Position numbers and translations under genes: made by a program
Assembly: GCA_030220185.1 (NCBI GenBank)
Contig: JASPKZ010007283.1
Span: 2,038,001 to 2,102,000 of the forward strand
Direction of reading: 5' to 3'
Source: Diploptera punctata
Lineage: Eukaryota; Arthropoda; Insecta; Blattodea; Blaberidae
DNA length: 64,000 nt
The notes under the pieces: generated by a model
The model's database searches: none
What the model was told of the DNA's origin: nothing
What the model saw: only the letters and a program-made list of their open reading frames with translations
In this document: positions 18,960 to 28,989 of the stretch, piece by piece
How positions within the stretch are numbered: the first letter of the stretch is position 1
How the letters are laid out: each line of letters opens with the position of its first letter

Positions 18960-19770
18960 ATATTTTTTCTCGGTTTCTTATAAAAGGTTTCTATGCTGCT
19001 CCTTTGTATTCCCCATTCCTCCCACGTGTTCTGCACACCCCACTCTACGAGACTTCTGTGTTCTTATTACATCCCGTTGCGAAAGAGAATCTGATTTCCT
19101 GTTGAGTAGTCGCTTACCTATTCGTCTCTCTTCTGTCAAAAATTGTCCTAGGAAATAGATTTTCAAATATCCGCTATTGTTTCTCCTTACTTAACGTAAG
19201 AGTTTATATTTCGAATTCAGAAATATAACAGCTTTATGTACCTTTAGTTTATCTTTTTTTGACAGAATTCGGGTTTACAAGGGCCTCCATAGAGTATAAT
19301 GACATTCGTTTCCAGAACTCAGCCCATGTTTAATTTATTTTTAGGAGTCTTGGCTATTTTAATATTGTTCCTAAGACTTTTTAATTCAATTATTTTTTTC
19401 AAAATTCCTTTAAAGCTCATTAACTCATTATATGTCTGACCATTAATTTAGTTTTATTGATATTTACTTCTAACCCCAATTTCTTTATGTTACTCGATAG
19501 AATTTTCTTCTCATCAATTATCTATTTATTATCGACTCGCTATTGTCTAATGATACTTAATCATTTGCAGCTTATTAGTACATTGAGTTATAGACATGTG
19601 TCATTTAATGATTTGATAGCATGATCTACTACAAACCTGAATAACAATGGAGATAGTCTTTTTCTCGATTTAACTCATTGTAAATTTCAAAAGTATCTGA
19701 TATTTTATTACTTAATTCCACATTACTTTTGTGCCATGTAGACACATTTGAATAAGTCTAACTTTTTTTT
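18960..19770 (-). mobile_element. RTE-like LINE RT region, heavily decayed
   Basis: Minus-strand sequence is colinear at low identity with the RTE-like LINE at 28990-30415. It runs from the post-RT part ('ttcctccc', 'cgttgcg', 'gtctctct') to the region upstream of YADD ('gacatgtgtcat...gcatgatc'). Shared landmarks are 'tttccagaactcagcccatg' (19311) and 'cttctaaccccaatttcttta'. No frame longer than about 60 codons. Confidence 0.55.
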
Positions 19771-19959
19771 TAGGAATCCTGAAGTTCAACAGGATACAAT
19801 ACAACGCTTCCTTTTTAAATGAGTGTTTTTTGAAGTTTGGATATATTTGATGTACAGTGCCGTAATAAATATAGTGACCAGTTCCAAAAAATGCTCCACA
19901 TTTTTTAAGCCGGTTTTACTTTTCATGGCTGCTATGAGACTTTCAAATCTAGCTTTATA

Positions 19960-20437
19960 AATAATAGTTTAAAAAACTAAAACAACACGCTTTATTAGAA
20001 AACCGAACTAAATAATGAAAAATAATTTATAATTTCCAACACGCTTGGGATAAAATTAAAGAGGTCAACAAAAAAATCATATCCAACACATCTAGTATAA
20101 AACTAGAGTTATTTACAAAAAAAAAATAATTTTACCATCAAAAGCGTGGGGTGCTATATCAATTAATATATTTGATAATAAACAGATATTGGTAAAAGTA
20201 AAGTCTCTAAGGAGAAAACGTAAAAACCGTAAAAAGCACCCCACGCTTTTGATGGTAAAATTATTTTGTTTGTAGATAACTCTAGTTTTATTCTAGATGT
20301 GTTGGAGATGATTATTTTGTTGACCACTTTAATTTTATCCCAAGAGTGTTGGAAATTATAAATTATTTTTCATTCTTTAGTTCGATTTTCTAATAAAGCG
20401 TGTTGTTTTAATTTTTTAAAACTATTATTTATTTTTA
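19960..20437. repeat. ~480-bp palindrome, MITE-like
   Basis: The left arm 19960-20151 (ending 'catcaaaagcgtggggtgc') is the inverse of 20236-20437 (beginning 'gcaccccacgcttttgatgg'), with an 84-bp unpaired centre. Arms are about 93% alike by eye. Outer ends: 'ataatagtttaaaaaact' / 'aattttttaaaactattat'. No coding sequence. This is distinct from the PLE palindromes: there is no GAAACGTC block. Confidence 0.75.
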
Positions 20438-20541
20438 ATGTTTTTAAATTTTAATATTTTACAGAATAAGATAAAAATGTGAATATCTTTAAATTCGATA
20501 CTATTGTAGTATGAGCTAAAAGTAATACTCTTCTAAAAAAA

Positions 20542-20630
20542 CCATCCCAGCCGGATTTGAACCAGAGACCTATGGATTACTGAAATTATACACCACTACA
20601 GTCTTACCGCTCTACCAACTGAGCTCTTTT
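20542..20630 (-). tRNA. tRNA-Tyr(GTA)-like sequence with intron-like insert, probable pseudogene or SINE head
   Basis: On minus: GAGCTCAGTTGGTAGAGCGG (A box/D arm), GACTGTAG, an insert of ~18 nt, ATCCATAGGTC, B box CTGGTTCAAATCCGG, then TTTTTT. The GTA anticodon, the intron position after GTAG and the 3' half are characteristic of nuclear tRNA-Tyr. However, the acceptor strands (5' 'ttaaaag', 3' 'ctgggatgg') do not pair, and the 5' anticodon stem is degraded. So: tRNA-Tyr-derived, probably not functional. Confidence 0.65.
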
Positions 20631-20696
20631 AACGACTGACTAAAAAGTTGATAAGTCCGCAACCTGTTATACCGGTTTTAATTTTTTTCATTTTGT

Positions 20697-21005
20697 GATG
20701 AATCTGGCCAGGATTTTAGAAAACATTTATCACATTATTATATTGTCATTGGTCCTTTACTAATATACAAATTTCAAGTCGATCCAATGATTTCCAGTGG
20801 GTGAAAATCGTGTCGAAAGATTCCGTTATATAATTACACAAACCCTTTTTTTGATTTGCTGATGATTCTGGCCATGATTCTAGAAACAATTATGAAATCA
20901 TTGTATTGTCATTGGTCCTTTACAAGTATACAAAATTTCAAGCAGATCCAATGATTTTAAGTGGGTGAAAATCGCGTTGAATGATTCCGTTACATAGATA
21001 GATAC
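20697..21005 (+). repeat. two-unit ~172-bp tandem duplication
   Basis: Units 20697-20868 and 20869-21005 share 'tattgtcattggtccttta', 'gatccaatgatttt' and 'agtgggtgaaaatcg', and end near 'gattccgtta' before TAGATAGATA. The unit end resembles 3' ends of dispersed insect repeats. No protein. Confidence 0.7.
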
Positions 21006-21011
21006 AGGTCA

Positions 21012-21420
21012 AGCTAATATAAAGTGTGTAATAATAAGATATAAGGCGTAAGTGATTCGAGAGTCACGACTCTCAAGTCGAGAAAGGTCTATTCCTCTAA
21101 AGTTATGTTAGTTCACACGATAACCTTTCCATAACTTTCGAGCAGGCCATATGAACTGGGCAGAGCTGTTGGAGGCGAGGGTGAGTTAGTAAAGGTGGGG
21201 AGTGAATTCCAAATAATCATTAACAAGTGTGTCTGCAGATGTGAAGAAAGAAAGTTATAAGTTTAATACTCTGATTGATAAGGACTTGACGAATAATGTG
21301 ATTATTGTGAACCAAATAAAGGACAATTGGAAGTTTTTAGTAAAACCATTACGAAGTTATTTAAAGGATTTCTAACGTGATAATCGTTGATGTGGACCAT
21401 ATCGTCAGTATGTCAAGTCT
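21012..21420. other. unassigned sequence
   Basis: Contains a small inverted 'gagagtcacgactctc' at about 21059; otherwise nothing recognised. Confidence 0.45.
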
Positions 21421-21424
21421 CCCA

Positions 21425-21615
21425 GCCGTTTTAGCTCTTTTGTCAACCCGGAGCTGCTATTTACACACATTCCTCGTGGTGTTAGCCGGTCACCGGTCCC
21501 ATACTGGACGAAATTGAGTGAGAAAATATTTTCACATACAGGGAATCGAATCAATTCCTGTTCCGTAGCTCTGCACACGACATGATGACATACACCATTC
21601 AGCTACTTCCCAGGA
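21425..21615 (-). mobile_element. tRNA-derived SINE (family S4)
   Basis: On minus: 'ctgggaagtagctgaatgg', 'gattcgattccctg', 'gtgaaaatattttctcac', 'cgtccagtatgggaccggtg'. The pair 'ttcgtccagtat-ggac' and the 'cattttctca' block recur on plus at 62895-63050, defining a family. A and B box-like segments are recognisable but degraded. Confidence 0.55.
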
Positions 21616-21619
21616 TATA

Positions 21620-21998
21620 TGAAGAGTTTGTTTCAAAAATGAAAATCTCCGACATTTAAAAAAAAAGAAAACTATAGTTATTCCTTGATAATGGTAGAAT
21701 TCTTCATTTAAAAAAAGTGAAAATATCTAATTGAAATACGTGAGTGAAACTATAAATATACCATACTAATCAAAAGAGACATTTAGGAGATGCCCGTTTT
21801 TGCCCCTTCTAGAAAAAAATTAATTAAATTGACATGTTTAATTGTGAAACAAGCTATTCATAGTCCTGTATATATAATGTGACCTATGAATAAACATAGG
21901 ACATGGAAAAAAATTAAAACATATATATCCACCACATCTGTTTAGCTTTAAAGTGTAATTGAATAATACATATCCAGTCGTTGATATTTGTTACATTA
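21620..21998. other. unassigned AT-rich sequence
   Basis: Nothing recognised. Confidence 0.45.
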
Positions 21999-22461
21999 AC
22001 TAACTCACTGGCACTGTGGAACATGCAGGTTCATGGCCGCAAGGACATAAGTTTCAATACATATCCAACCTGAGGTGTTTTCCAACCATTCCCAATATAA
22101 TAGTTCACCTCCTAAAACAATGTTAATGTTATTCTGTCATCTTATTCTTGGCCTTCTTACTGGTCATTTTCATTATAGTTCTTCTACATTTTCCTATGTC
22201 CCTCTTTCATTCTCCCTTCTTGCCATAAATCCGGCTCATCGCAACCTATTAGATTTATCTGTTCTTATTATATCAGATTTCCTACAAACATGTTACAGCT
22301 CACTGTTATGAGGTATTCGTCATTCACCAGTCTGTTCATCTCTCTTTGGTCCAAAAATTGTAATAACATATATTGATCCAAGACTTTCACGGCTATCGGT
22401 ATGCATTCTAAAATAACTTTTCTGGATTCTTGGCCGTGTCTTGCAGTGTTGTCTTCTCGAC

Positions 22462-22493
22462 GTTTCATCACCTTCTGTGGGTGACATCTTCAG
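22462..22493 (-). ncRNA. hammerhead-ribozyme-like core in PLE 3' region
   Basis: On minus: CTGAAGA (fits CUGANGA), a stem UCACC/GGUGA with a 7-nt loop, one spacer base, then GAAACGTC. PLEs are known to carry hammerhead motifs in their terminal regions. Here stems I and III are not convincing, so activity is not claimed. Confidence 0.45.
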
Positions 22494-22756
22494 GAGATTT
22501 TGCTTGTGTAGATTTTCGTAGAAACTGCTAATTAGTTGTTAACTTGTGTGATTTTACCGTAACTATGATGTTTAGTAAATCATTTCTAATTGGTTGAGTA
22601 TCTCGCTCATTTGCTGTTATGATATATGTCATGACTTAACTATAATTGTCAATAAGGTTTTATTTTACACGTTTCTAGGACAGGATACCATGTTTAATTA
22701 ATTCTCAAACCTTCCTCTTTTCTGTTATAATGTTATTTATGTGTATATATCTCAAT

Positions 22757-23060
22757 AGAGGTAGTGTGCTGCCTTGTCACGCAGCGGACCTGGGTTCGAT
22801 CCCCGGTCGGGGCGGTTTTTCTGGATGATGTTTTTATCGGGGATTTTCCTCACCTGTAAGACAAATATCAGGAAAACGTTAAGGCCCAAACGGTCGCCGA
22901 AATCATATGGCCATCATCATCATCCTTATCATTATCCTTCACCGGTGTGGAAAGCAACGGGAAGCTACCACACCTACAATCCCCTAGTAAAGCTGCAAGC
23001 GTAACATGAAAATGCTATGATTCCAGTGAAGGACCTGCCTTCGGGCAGAATTACTATGGA
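22757..23060 (+). mobile_element. SINE family S1 inserted in the PLE
   Basis: Starts at the 'gaggtagtgtgctgcc' A-box region, B box GGGTTCGATCCCCGG, normal body, ends 'attactatgg'. Flanked by ATATCTCAATAG (about 22747) and ATATATCAATAG (about 23057), a 12-bp duplication with one mismatch. 5'-truncated by about 14 bp. Confidence 0.9.
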
Positions 23061-23169
23061 TATATCAATAGCTTCTCTGTTCAATCGAGTATAATAATGT
23101 ATGGTATTACATAAAACATGAGGGTCATTAAATAAAATCATATGATTAGTATCATTATGAAAATGTTCA

Positions 23170-25158
23170 GCTACCGTACAGTAGATTCTTCTGGTTGACC
23201 ATATTGACAGTGTCTTATGTGTTCTTTGATGCTGGTATTAACTGATCGTTTTACAGTTCCAATATAGCACTTTCTACAATTGCATGGTATACGATACACA
23301 CCATCGAAAAGTTTTGAATCTCTAATAACTTATCTTTGGTAATCTAAAATATTCTAAAAAAATACAGAAACAACTGGAAATCTCACGTAAGAAGAATGAG
23401 CAGAACAAGAATACCACGTCAAATCTTATATTACCAGCCAGCAGGCAAGAGATCTTTGGGCAGACCCTTCAAACGTTGGATTGAGACCGTAACAGACCAC
23501 TAGGTCTATCACATGAAAGGAAGAAGAAGAAATATTCTCGAAGAGTTTTGGTAGATCTATATGCGGTTTTAATTTGATGTTCCTGGAGGAGTTTACATAT
23601 ACGATCTGTAACGTTACAGATATAACGCAAAAAGGCTTTTCCTTTAATGTCCTTGTTCCATTATTAACTTTCGTATTATAATTTTGACATATGTATCTTT
23701 CAATCTCTTTGTGAGAGTACCCAATCATCATAAAAACTTCTTTTAGATGACTCAATTCGTTTTTTTTTTTTTTTAGTTTTTGGGCTCACAAATATATTAC
23801 GTGCTCGTTTTGTCAATGTTTTAATTATGCCTAATTTCTAATAAACATAATAATTAGATTGTCTATTTAAGTATCGATTCTTATGTGTAGGCTTCCTGTA
23901 TACGCTTCCTGTGGCCTAACGTTTGATCTTCTTTAGTTACTAAAACGTCTAGAAAGGTCAGTTGACTTATTTTTCTTCTTCCATGCTAAACTGAATATTT
24001 TCGATGATATAATATATGTGAGTAAGAAAATTATTGAGTTTCTCTTTTGCATGGTTCCACATGACAAACGTATCATCAACTTAGCGAAACCAGATTTCTG
24101 GTTTCAGCGTAGCGATATTTAAAATTTGTTCTTCAAATTTCTCCATGAACATATTGGCTCCGGACGTAAGGACTTCCATGGCGAGCCCTTTCGTCTGCTC
24201 TTAGAACATATTATTCTAAATAAACTAGCTGTTAGTTAAACATATACGGAATAGCTCAGTTATATCTTGAGGGAACAGTTCGGATATGTAATTAAAAAAT
24301 GTAACCACAGGCACTTTAGTAAAAAGTGATATCACAACAAAGTTTACAATTTGGTCTTCGGTGTTAATAACTACAAACTTGATCCTTTGTATGAAGTGCC
24401 TGGAATCACTTTTATATGAATCGAATGTTTCCATTATGAGGCAATAGAAATGAAGCGAGATATTTAGATAGTTCATATGTCGGAGAGCCAGTTGTACTTA
24501 CAATAGTTCGTAATGGAGTACCATTCTTGTGTACTTTTGGTAAACCATACAATCTAGTTGCCACCGCTTCTGTTTTACAAATCTGTTTTTTTGACATTTT
24601 CCGAAAACGAAGAATTTCTTAATAATTGATTGACCTGTCATAGAATCTTGGAAGTAGGGTCGTTGGTTACTTTCCGATAACTTTCTGGATTCAATATATC
24701 AAGAATATTCTCTTTATAGGAGTCTGTCTCCATAATAACTGTAGCATTTCCCTTATTAGCAGATAAAATTGATATTTTTTCATTTTCATTTAACTCTTTA
24801 ATTACCATTTATTTTCTGAAAATGTTATGTTAATTTTGGGGACCTTAGCTTTACTTAATATTCTAGATGATTCCATACGAATTTCTTCAACTTCAGACCC
24901 AGGAAGGAAATTGATAGCAGCCTCAATATTAGCAATGGTATCTTCTCTTGGAATATATTTAGGTGTGATAGCAAAGTTATGGCCTTGAGCTAGTATTTTA
25001 TTTTGGTCATGTGTTAGTTCATAGTTTGTAAGATTTATAATAGTGCGACAGACATATATAGTATGTCGAGGGGGTAGCAAGAATTCAAATTTCTTCTTCA
25101 GCCGTTCTGTAATAATTTTCATTCTATTATACATACTAAGGTACTGAAAAATATCCAT
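23170..25158 (-). pseudogene. PLE reverse transcriptase / GIY-YIG protein, inactivated
   Basis: Order on minus. N-terminal segment 25158-24802 (LPPRHTIYVCRTIINL). [17 protein letters not shown] and [17 protein letters not shown] (24560-24420), VVISLFTKVPV (about 24345), GLAMEVL (about 24190), and the catalytic box FR-stop-VDDTFVMWNH near 24080, in which the Tyr codon of YVDD has become TAA. GIY-YIG part: DGVYRIPCNCRKCYIGT and SVNTSIKEHIRHCQYG (23310-23180). Numerous frameshifts. Family order RT then C-terminal GIY-YIG defines PLE. A C-terminal tail is not found downstream, but the tail type is seen at 25475-25702. Confidence 0.88.
23356..23529 (+). mobile_element. 174-bp LINE 3' end inserted in the PLE
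   Basis: Encodes NNWKSHVRRMSRTRIP, RQILYYQPAGKRSLGRP, FKRWIETVTDH, stop, then a (GAA)n tail. Flanked by AAATATTCT at 23347-23355 and 23530-23538, an exact 9-bp duplication. Same family as 10165-10715 and 40160-40535. It separates the PLE linker from its GIY-YIG domain. Confidence 0.88.
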
Positions 25159-25419
25159 TTTATTCCTGTCTTCTCTAGTTATAGAGTTACTAACACTTAA
25201 ATGAGATCTCTATCAAGTCTGGTAAAGTTTTTTCTAATGTCATGAATTATTTCTCTTAATAATTCTTTTTCCATACGATTATATATTAAATGTGCTGCAA
25301 GACACGGCCAAGAATCCCGAAAAGGTATTTTAGAATACATTGTATTAAGAACTTATTCTTAAATATTGGTAATCTTGTATCCTTCCTTAAATTAAGAGAT
25401 CGTGTATTGTATCCATACT

Positions 25420-25727
25420 TAATATAAAATTATGGAATATTCACCTGAAAGGTCCGTTTCCTCAACTTAATTAATCATTTAACTGTAGCGCTTTCGGGAC
25501 TTGTCCCATTATCCGCAGGATTCAAAACTGGTGTTTCACTGAAGATCTGGTAGAGGGGGTTGCATGTATTGGGTTCGTTTTCGTTTATCAGGCTGTCGTT
25601 GTTGTGAGCTGCTTTCATAATTTCCATCTCTTCGAGTACGTTTATCTTCGCTGGATTATTTTGTCTGTGCATTACTGTTAGGGTGTTTTCAATATTTAAC
25701 ATGCGATGTTAAAAAAGTTATAAAAGT
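25420..25727 (-). mobile_element. 5'-truncated PLE fragment (C-terminal tail), second insertion in the same LINE
   Basis: Flanked by TTGTATCCATACT at 25407-25419 and 25728-25740, a perfect 13-bp duplication. The open frame 25702-25475 on minus encodes a 75-aa tail (VLEEMEIMKAAHNNDSLIN...) typical of the segment after GIY-YIG in PLEs, ending with a TAA. 25430-25475 is 3' UTR. Nearly identical in sequence to the rearranged piece at 1-240. Well preserved, so relatively young. Confidence 0.85.
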
Positions 25728-25800
25728 TGTATCCATACTACTGGAAAAATAATCTCCTTTGTATTTTTTTATTCTAACATTTTTAGAGAAGTTAGGATGG

Positions 25801-26500
25801 AGAGAATCCCTGTAATTCTTTTAATCAATGCCCCCAGATTGTATTTTTATGAAATTTCTGTATTCTCCCCTGGCATTGGCGGAATAATAAACCACTTCTT
25901 AAGTTGGGGCGTCTGGAAGGCGGAGTTACATTACTCCCCCCCCATTGTATGATAGGTGATCAACTATAACAGAGTTCCACTACGTCCGGAAGGGGTAGTT
26001 TTGACTTATTTCTCGTAATAAAACACAGATGTTCACGAAAAATCCCACAATGACTGAATTTGATTCTATAAACCCTCAGTGACATTTCACTCATAAATTG
26101 CTTCAATAAATAATCTTACTTTAAATTTTATCTTCACGAATTACTTCAAGTCTCTAATGCTTAATGTTGCCCTGATATTCTTATATTTCACAGTTCACTG
26201 TATCGCTGTTACAACACATCTAACTGTCCCTCACCTTGGAAACATTTTATAAATGCCGGGGATGGACGTTTCTCGGCGACCAGTCCTGATTCTTATAGTA
26301 TAGAGGTATCTGGCATTCCTGGCATGGAGGGTAGATGTATAGAGAACTTTCATGAACGGAAGTCTAGACGCATCGATCATCTGTGCGGATTTTTAACTCG
26401 CGAGTCAACGACTTGTGAATTTATATCCAGCCACGAGAGACGACTAATCTCGGCGTGAACCGCGAAATTCAAATGCTTCTATTGCATTGCGTCGCCATAG
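25801..26500. other. unassigned sequence
   Basis: Mostly unassigned. The first part may be decayed RTE-like LINE. A C-run at 25936-25946 and a 'tggcattcctggcatgg' motif at 26310 are not informative. Confidence 0.45.
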
Positions 26501-26504
26501 CACG

Positions 26505-26585
26505 CATTTCCAGAGTTCAGCCTACGTTTAATTTATTTCTGTATTCATTTCTGTTTAAAATTATCGTTTCTAGAAATCTAAAACG
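26505..26585 (-). mobile_element. short RTE-like LINE fragment
   Basis: 'cgcatttccagagttcagcc' and 'tgtttaaaattatcg' match the same stretch of the LINE as 19305-19380 and 54455-54540. Confidence 0.5.
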
Positions 26586-26894
26586 TCTATGGCGCGACAG
26601 CTTAGAAAGTTCTTGACCTGCCAGCTTACATTTCATTTAATGAACGCAGTTTCCTCTCAACTTACAGATGCTTTTTACGTACTACTTGCCAACCCGACCT
26701 TGTAGTGACACGAACTGTCGGGGGAGAGATTTGTACTATGGATCTCATACACACATAAATTTTGACCACACAACGACATGGAGAGTCTCCCCGAATAAGG
26801 GATCAGCTCAATATCAGGACCTCCTACGAGACAACACATCATTAAGACAAAACACCATTAACAGACATATTCATATTGAACATTGCGAATTTGA
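26586..26894. other. unassigned sequence
   Basis: The plus frame 26668-26898 (76 aa) runs into the SINE and has no recognisable motif. Confidence 0.4.
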
Positions 26895-27064
26895 TTAAGA
26901 TGGCCAGATGAATTACGTGGATCGTTTGTGCCTTAAAGTTTCCCGGAATTTGTCATAGAGATGAGAAATAAAACATCATCCAGGAAATTTGTCCCGACCG
27001 GGCATCGAACCCGGGTCCGATGTTTATGAGTCAGTGACGCTGTCTCGGGACCACAGCAGTGGAC
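26895..27064 (-). mobile_element. SINE family S1, 3'-truncated diverged copy
   Basis: On minus: 'gtccactgctgtgg', TGGTCCCGAGACAGCG, B box GGGTTCGATGCCCGG, 'ttatttctcatctc', 'aaactttaaggcac'. Ends near 26895 without the pyrimidine-rich 3' half. Confidence 0.85.
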
Positions 27065-27730
27065 TAAGGTCTCACATTCACATGTGACGGATCATCTGGT
27101 CAGGATGTTTGTCACCAAACCATCAAGTCAAACCCGTCAGAACAATAATTGTACAATTATTATTCGAGATTTCCCTCATTTTATGTAGTTAACTCATTTT
27201 GAAAAAATGGAGAACGGGCCTTTTAGCAATGACCTATACAGTCTTGTTCCAGGGTTTTGAAAATAAATATTCAAAACTCGGCGCTGAAATGACTTCCAAC
27301 TCTTTACTGAATACAGTTGTGTAGGTCTTTCAGCCAGCCGACTAATAACTATCGACCCGAAGAACCATATTACCATCGTTACCAGATACACGCTGCCCCA
27401 TAAGTAGGGGAACTACATTATTCTGCACTTCTAGGTGATGGAGAACTTTTCATATTACATATATTATATCTCAGGAATCTGACAAAATTGGACATGACTG
27501 TTTGTTCTATCTCAACAAATAAAGTCCAGGAACTGCACATTAATTATTGTGATGAATCAATCAGTCGATTTTATAATGTTCACAATGAACACTACGAAGA
27601 GGTTCAAAGTCAATACTGATTTGATTGATCTTATAAAACTTAAAACAGAAACATGTCTGTACCTTTACAGATACCACCTCAAAACTATTTTTAGTTTTAT
27701 TGCATTGCAAGTTATATTATGTGAATGTGT
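27065..27730. other. unassigned sequence
   Basis: Nothing recognised; the frames 27194-27391 (minus) and 27549-27758 (plus) have no motif. Confidence 0.45.
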
Positions 27731-27734
27731 TACT

Positions 27735-28085
27735 TTAAGAAAGGAGAAGATGTTATGACCATTTAGGAACGAAGTTCAAACAAATTATTATTCTGACTGA
27801 AGAGAAACAGACAGGTGAATGGAGAAGAATAAATAACAGTGAGCTACATGATCAGTATAAGAAACCAGATATAATAAGAACAATTCTTGACTCTCGTAGA
27901 ATACGATGTTCGGGATTTATGGCACGAATGGTGAAAGAAATAGGGCGATTGTAACTTCCTGCAGGAAAAAAAGGGGGGAGGGAAAGAGCCAGTAGGTAAG
28001 CAAAGAATGAGATAAGACAATTTCATTAACCATGATTTTTACTTGATGAATTATATAGGGAATGATTGGCATTAATACAGGATAG
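27735..28085 (+). mobile_element. RTE-like LINE C-terminal/3' fragment
   Basis: 'agacaggtgaatggagaaga', 'agccagatataataagaac' equivalents, 'gggatttatggcacgaatg' and 'tagggaatgattgg' follow the order of the 37481-37967 copy, with ~25% differences and a G-rich slip at 27968-27980. The (TAAG)n end is lost. Confidence 0.75.
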
Positions 28086-28989
28086 CCACGGTTTTCCTTC
28101 TGCGTTATTTTGGCGTAAATAAGCACACTGAATTTATTTAAAGTTCCACTTAACACTTTATTTCTTTCCACAATTATCAGTAAACTTTTGTTCACAATTA
28201 ATCTTCTTTTAATTTTATCACAGTCACAACTATTTTCACAGTCACTGCTGAATACGTTCACCACAGTGTCTCATTCACTTAAGGCTGTCTAATGCGAGAC
28301 TGACTATCGCCGTCGTCAAACACAGACCGACTATTGTCGAGTCGACTAAGTATGGGACACCGTAGTGTCCCTGAGAATATAGGGTCTTACTTTTGTGCCC
28401 ACTTTATCCTAGAAATAGGAGGCTGTGATTTTTATTATCATGACAGTACGATAGCGTACCAAGTTGCCTAGTATTTCCACCGGAGAGATCAGTGCTCGGA
28501 TGTTATTTTCGTCGTTTTCTTGAGGGCGCCTCTAATGAATGTTGATTCAAACGTGGCGCGTCCTGTTTGTTGGAGACGTGCTTAGAGGATTGACCAGGAT
28601 TGAATTCAGATTAATTTAGTTGTAGTTGGATTAATGCTGGAGATTCGACAAGAAGTCGCTCTGTGCAATAATTAGAGGAAAAAGGCCCCTTTTCAGGCTG
28701 GCTGATTATGCGGAATTTTGAATTTGCAAATTTAATTTGAATTGAAAGTTAAATATTAATAATTTGAATTTAGATTGGGGATGATAATTTACTGGAGGAA
28801 CCACTCTGGCATTTGTCTTAGAGCTAGGGAAAACCACCGAAAACCCTAGCAGAGTGGCTTGAAGTTAATTAATTAATATAAAAAAATCAGCTTGTTCGGT
28901 TATTTAAGCTGAACCGGCAAATTACCATTAGTTTTGTCGTAGAGGCTGTGTGTTAAGTTTTTCCAGTATGTCTTTCCGTCCGAAGTTTA
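28086..28989. other. unassigned sequence
   Basis: No ORF. 28800-28860 ('ggcatttgtcttagagctag', 'accgaaaaccc') resembles the body of a tRNA-SINE but lacks a head. 28320-28560 is slightly GC-richer with 'gagtcgactaag'-type repeats; unassigned. Confidence 0.4.

Larger units (their letters stand above)
22367..25338 (-). mobile_element. Penelope-like element (PLE), ~3 kb, inserted in an RTE-like LINE
   Basis: Flanked by ATTGTAATAA (22357-22366) and ATTGTATTAA (25339-25348), a 10-bp target duplication with one mismatch. On minus it has in order an N-terminal segment, an RT domain, a GIY-YIG endonuclease segment and a 3' terminal region with a hammerhead-like core. The last ~45 bp of each end are inverted copies ('caagacacggccaagaatcc' on minus near 22415-22436 and on plus near 25300-25320), so the element ends in short inverted repeats. 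It carries two later insertions: SINE S1 (22757-23060) and a LINE scrap (23356-23529). Confidence 0.85.
21999..25800 (-). mobile_element. RTE-like LINE 3' end split by two PLE insertions
   Basis: The LINE pieces are 21999-22366, 25349-25419 and 25741 to about 25800, all on minus. They read consecutively as the post-RT tail of the family at 28990-30415. The 3' terminus is 'taactaactcactggcac' at 21999. 'ctctctttggtccaaaaatt' (22342) continues after the first insertion as 'aagaacttattcttaaatatt' (25346), and 'tgtatccatact' continues after the second as 'actggaaaaataatc'. Without the insertions the copy would be ~500 bp, heavily mutated. Confidence 0.8.

Noticed and set aside
22075..22311. 78-aa hydrophobic plus frame
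   Set aside because: Antisense of the RTE-like LINE C-terminal region.
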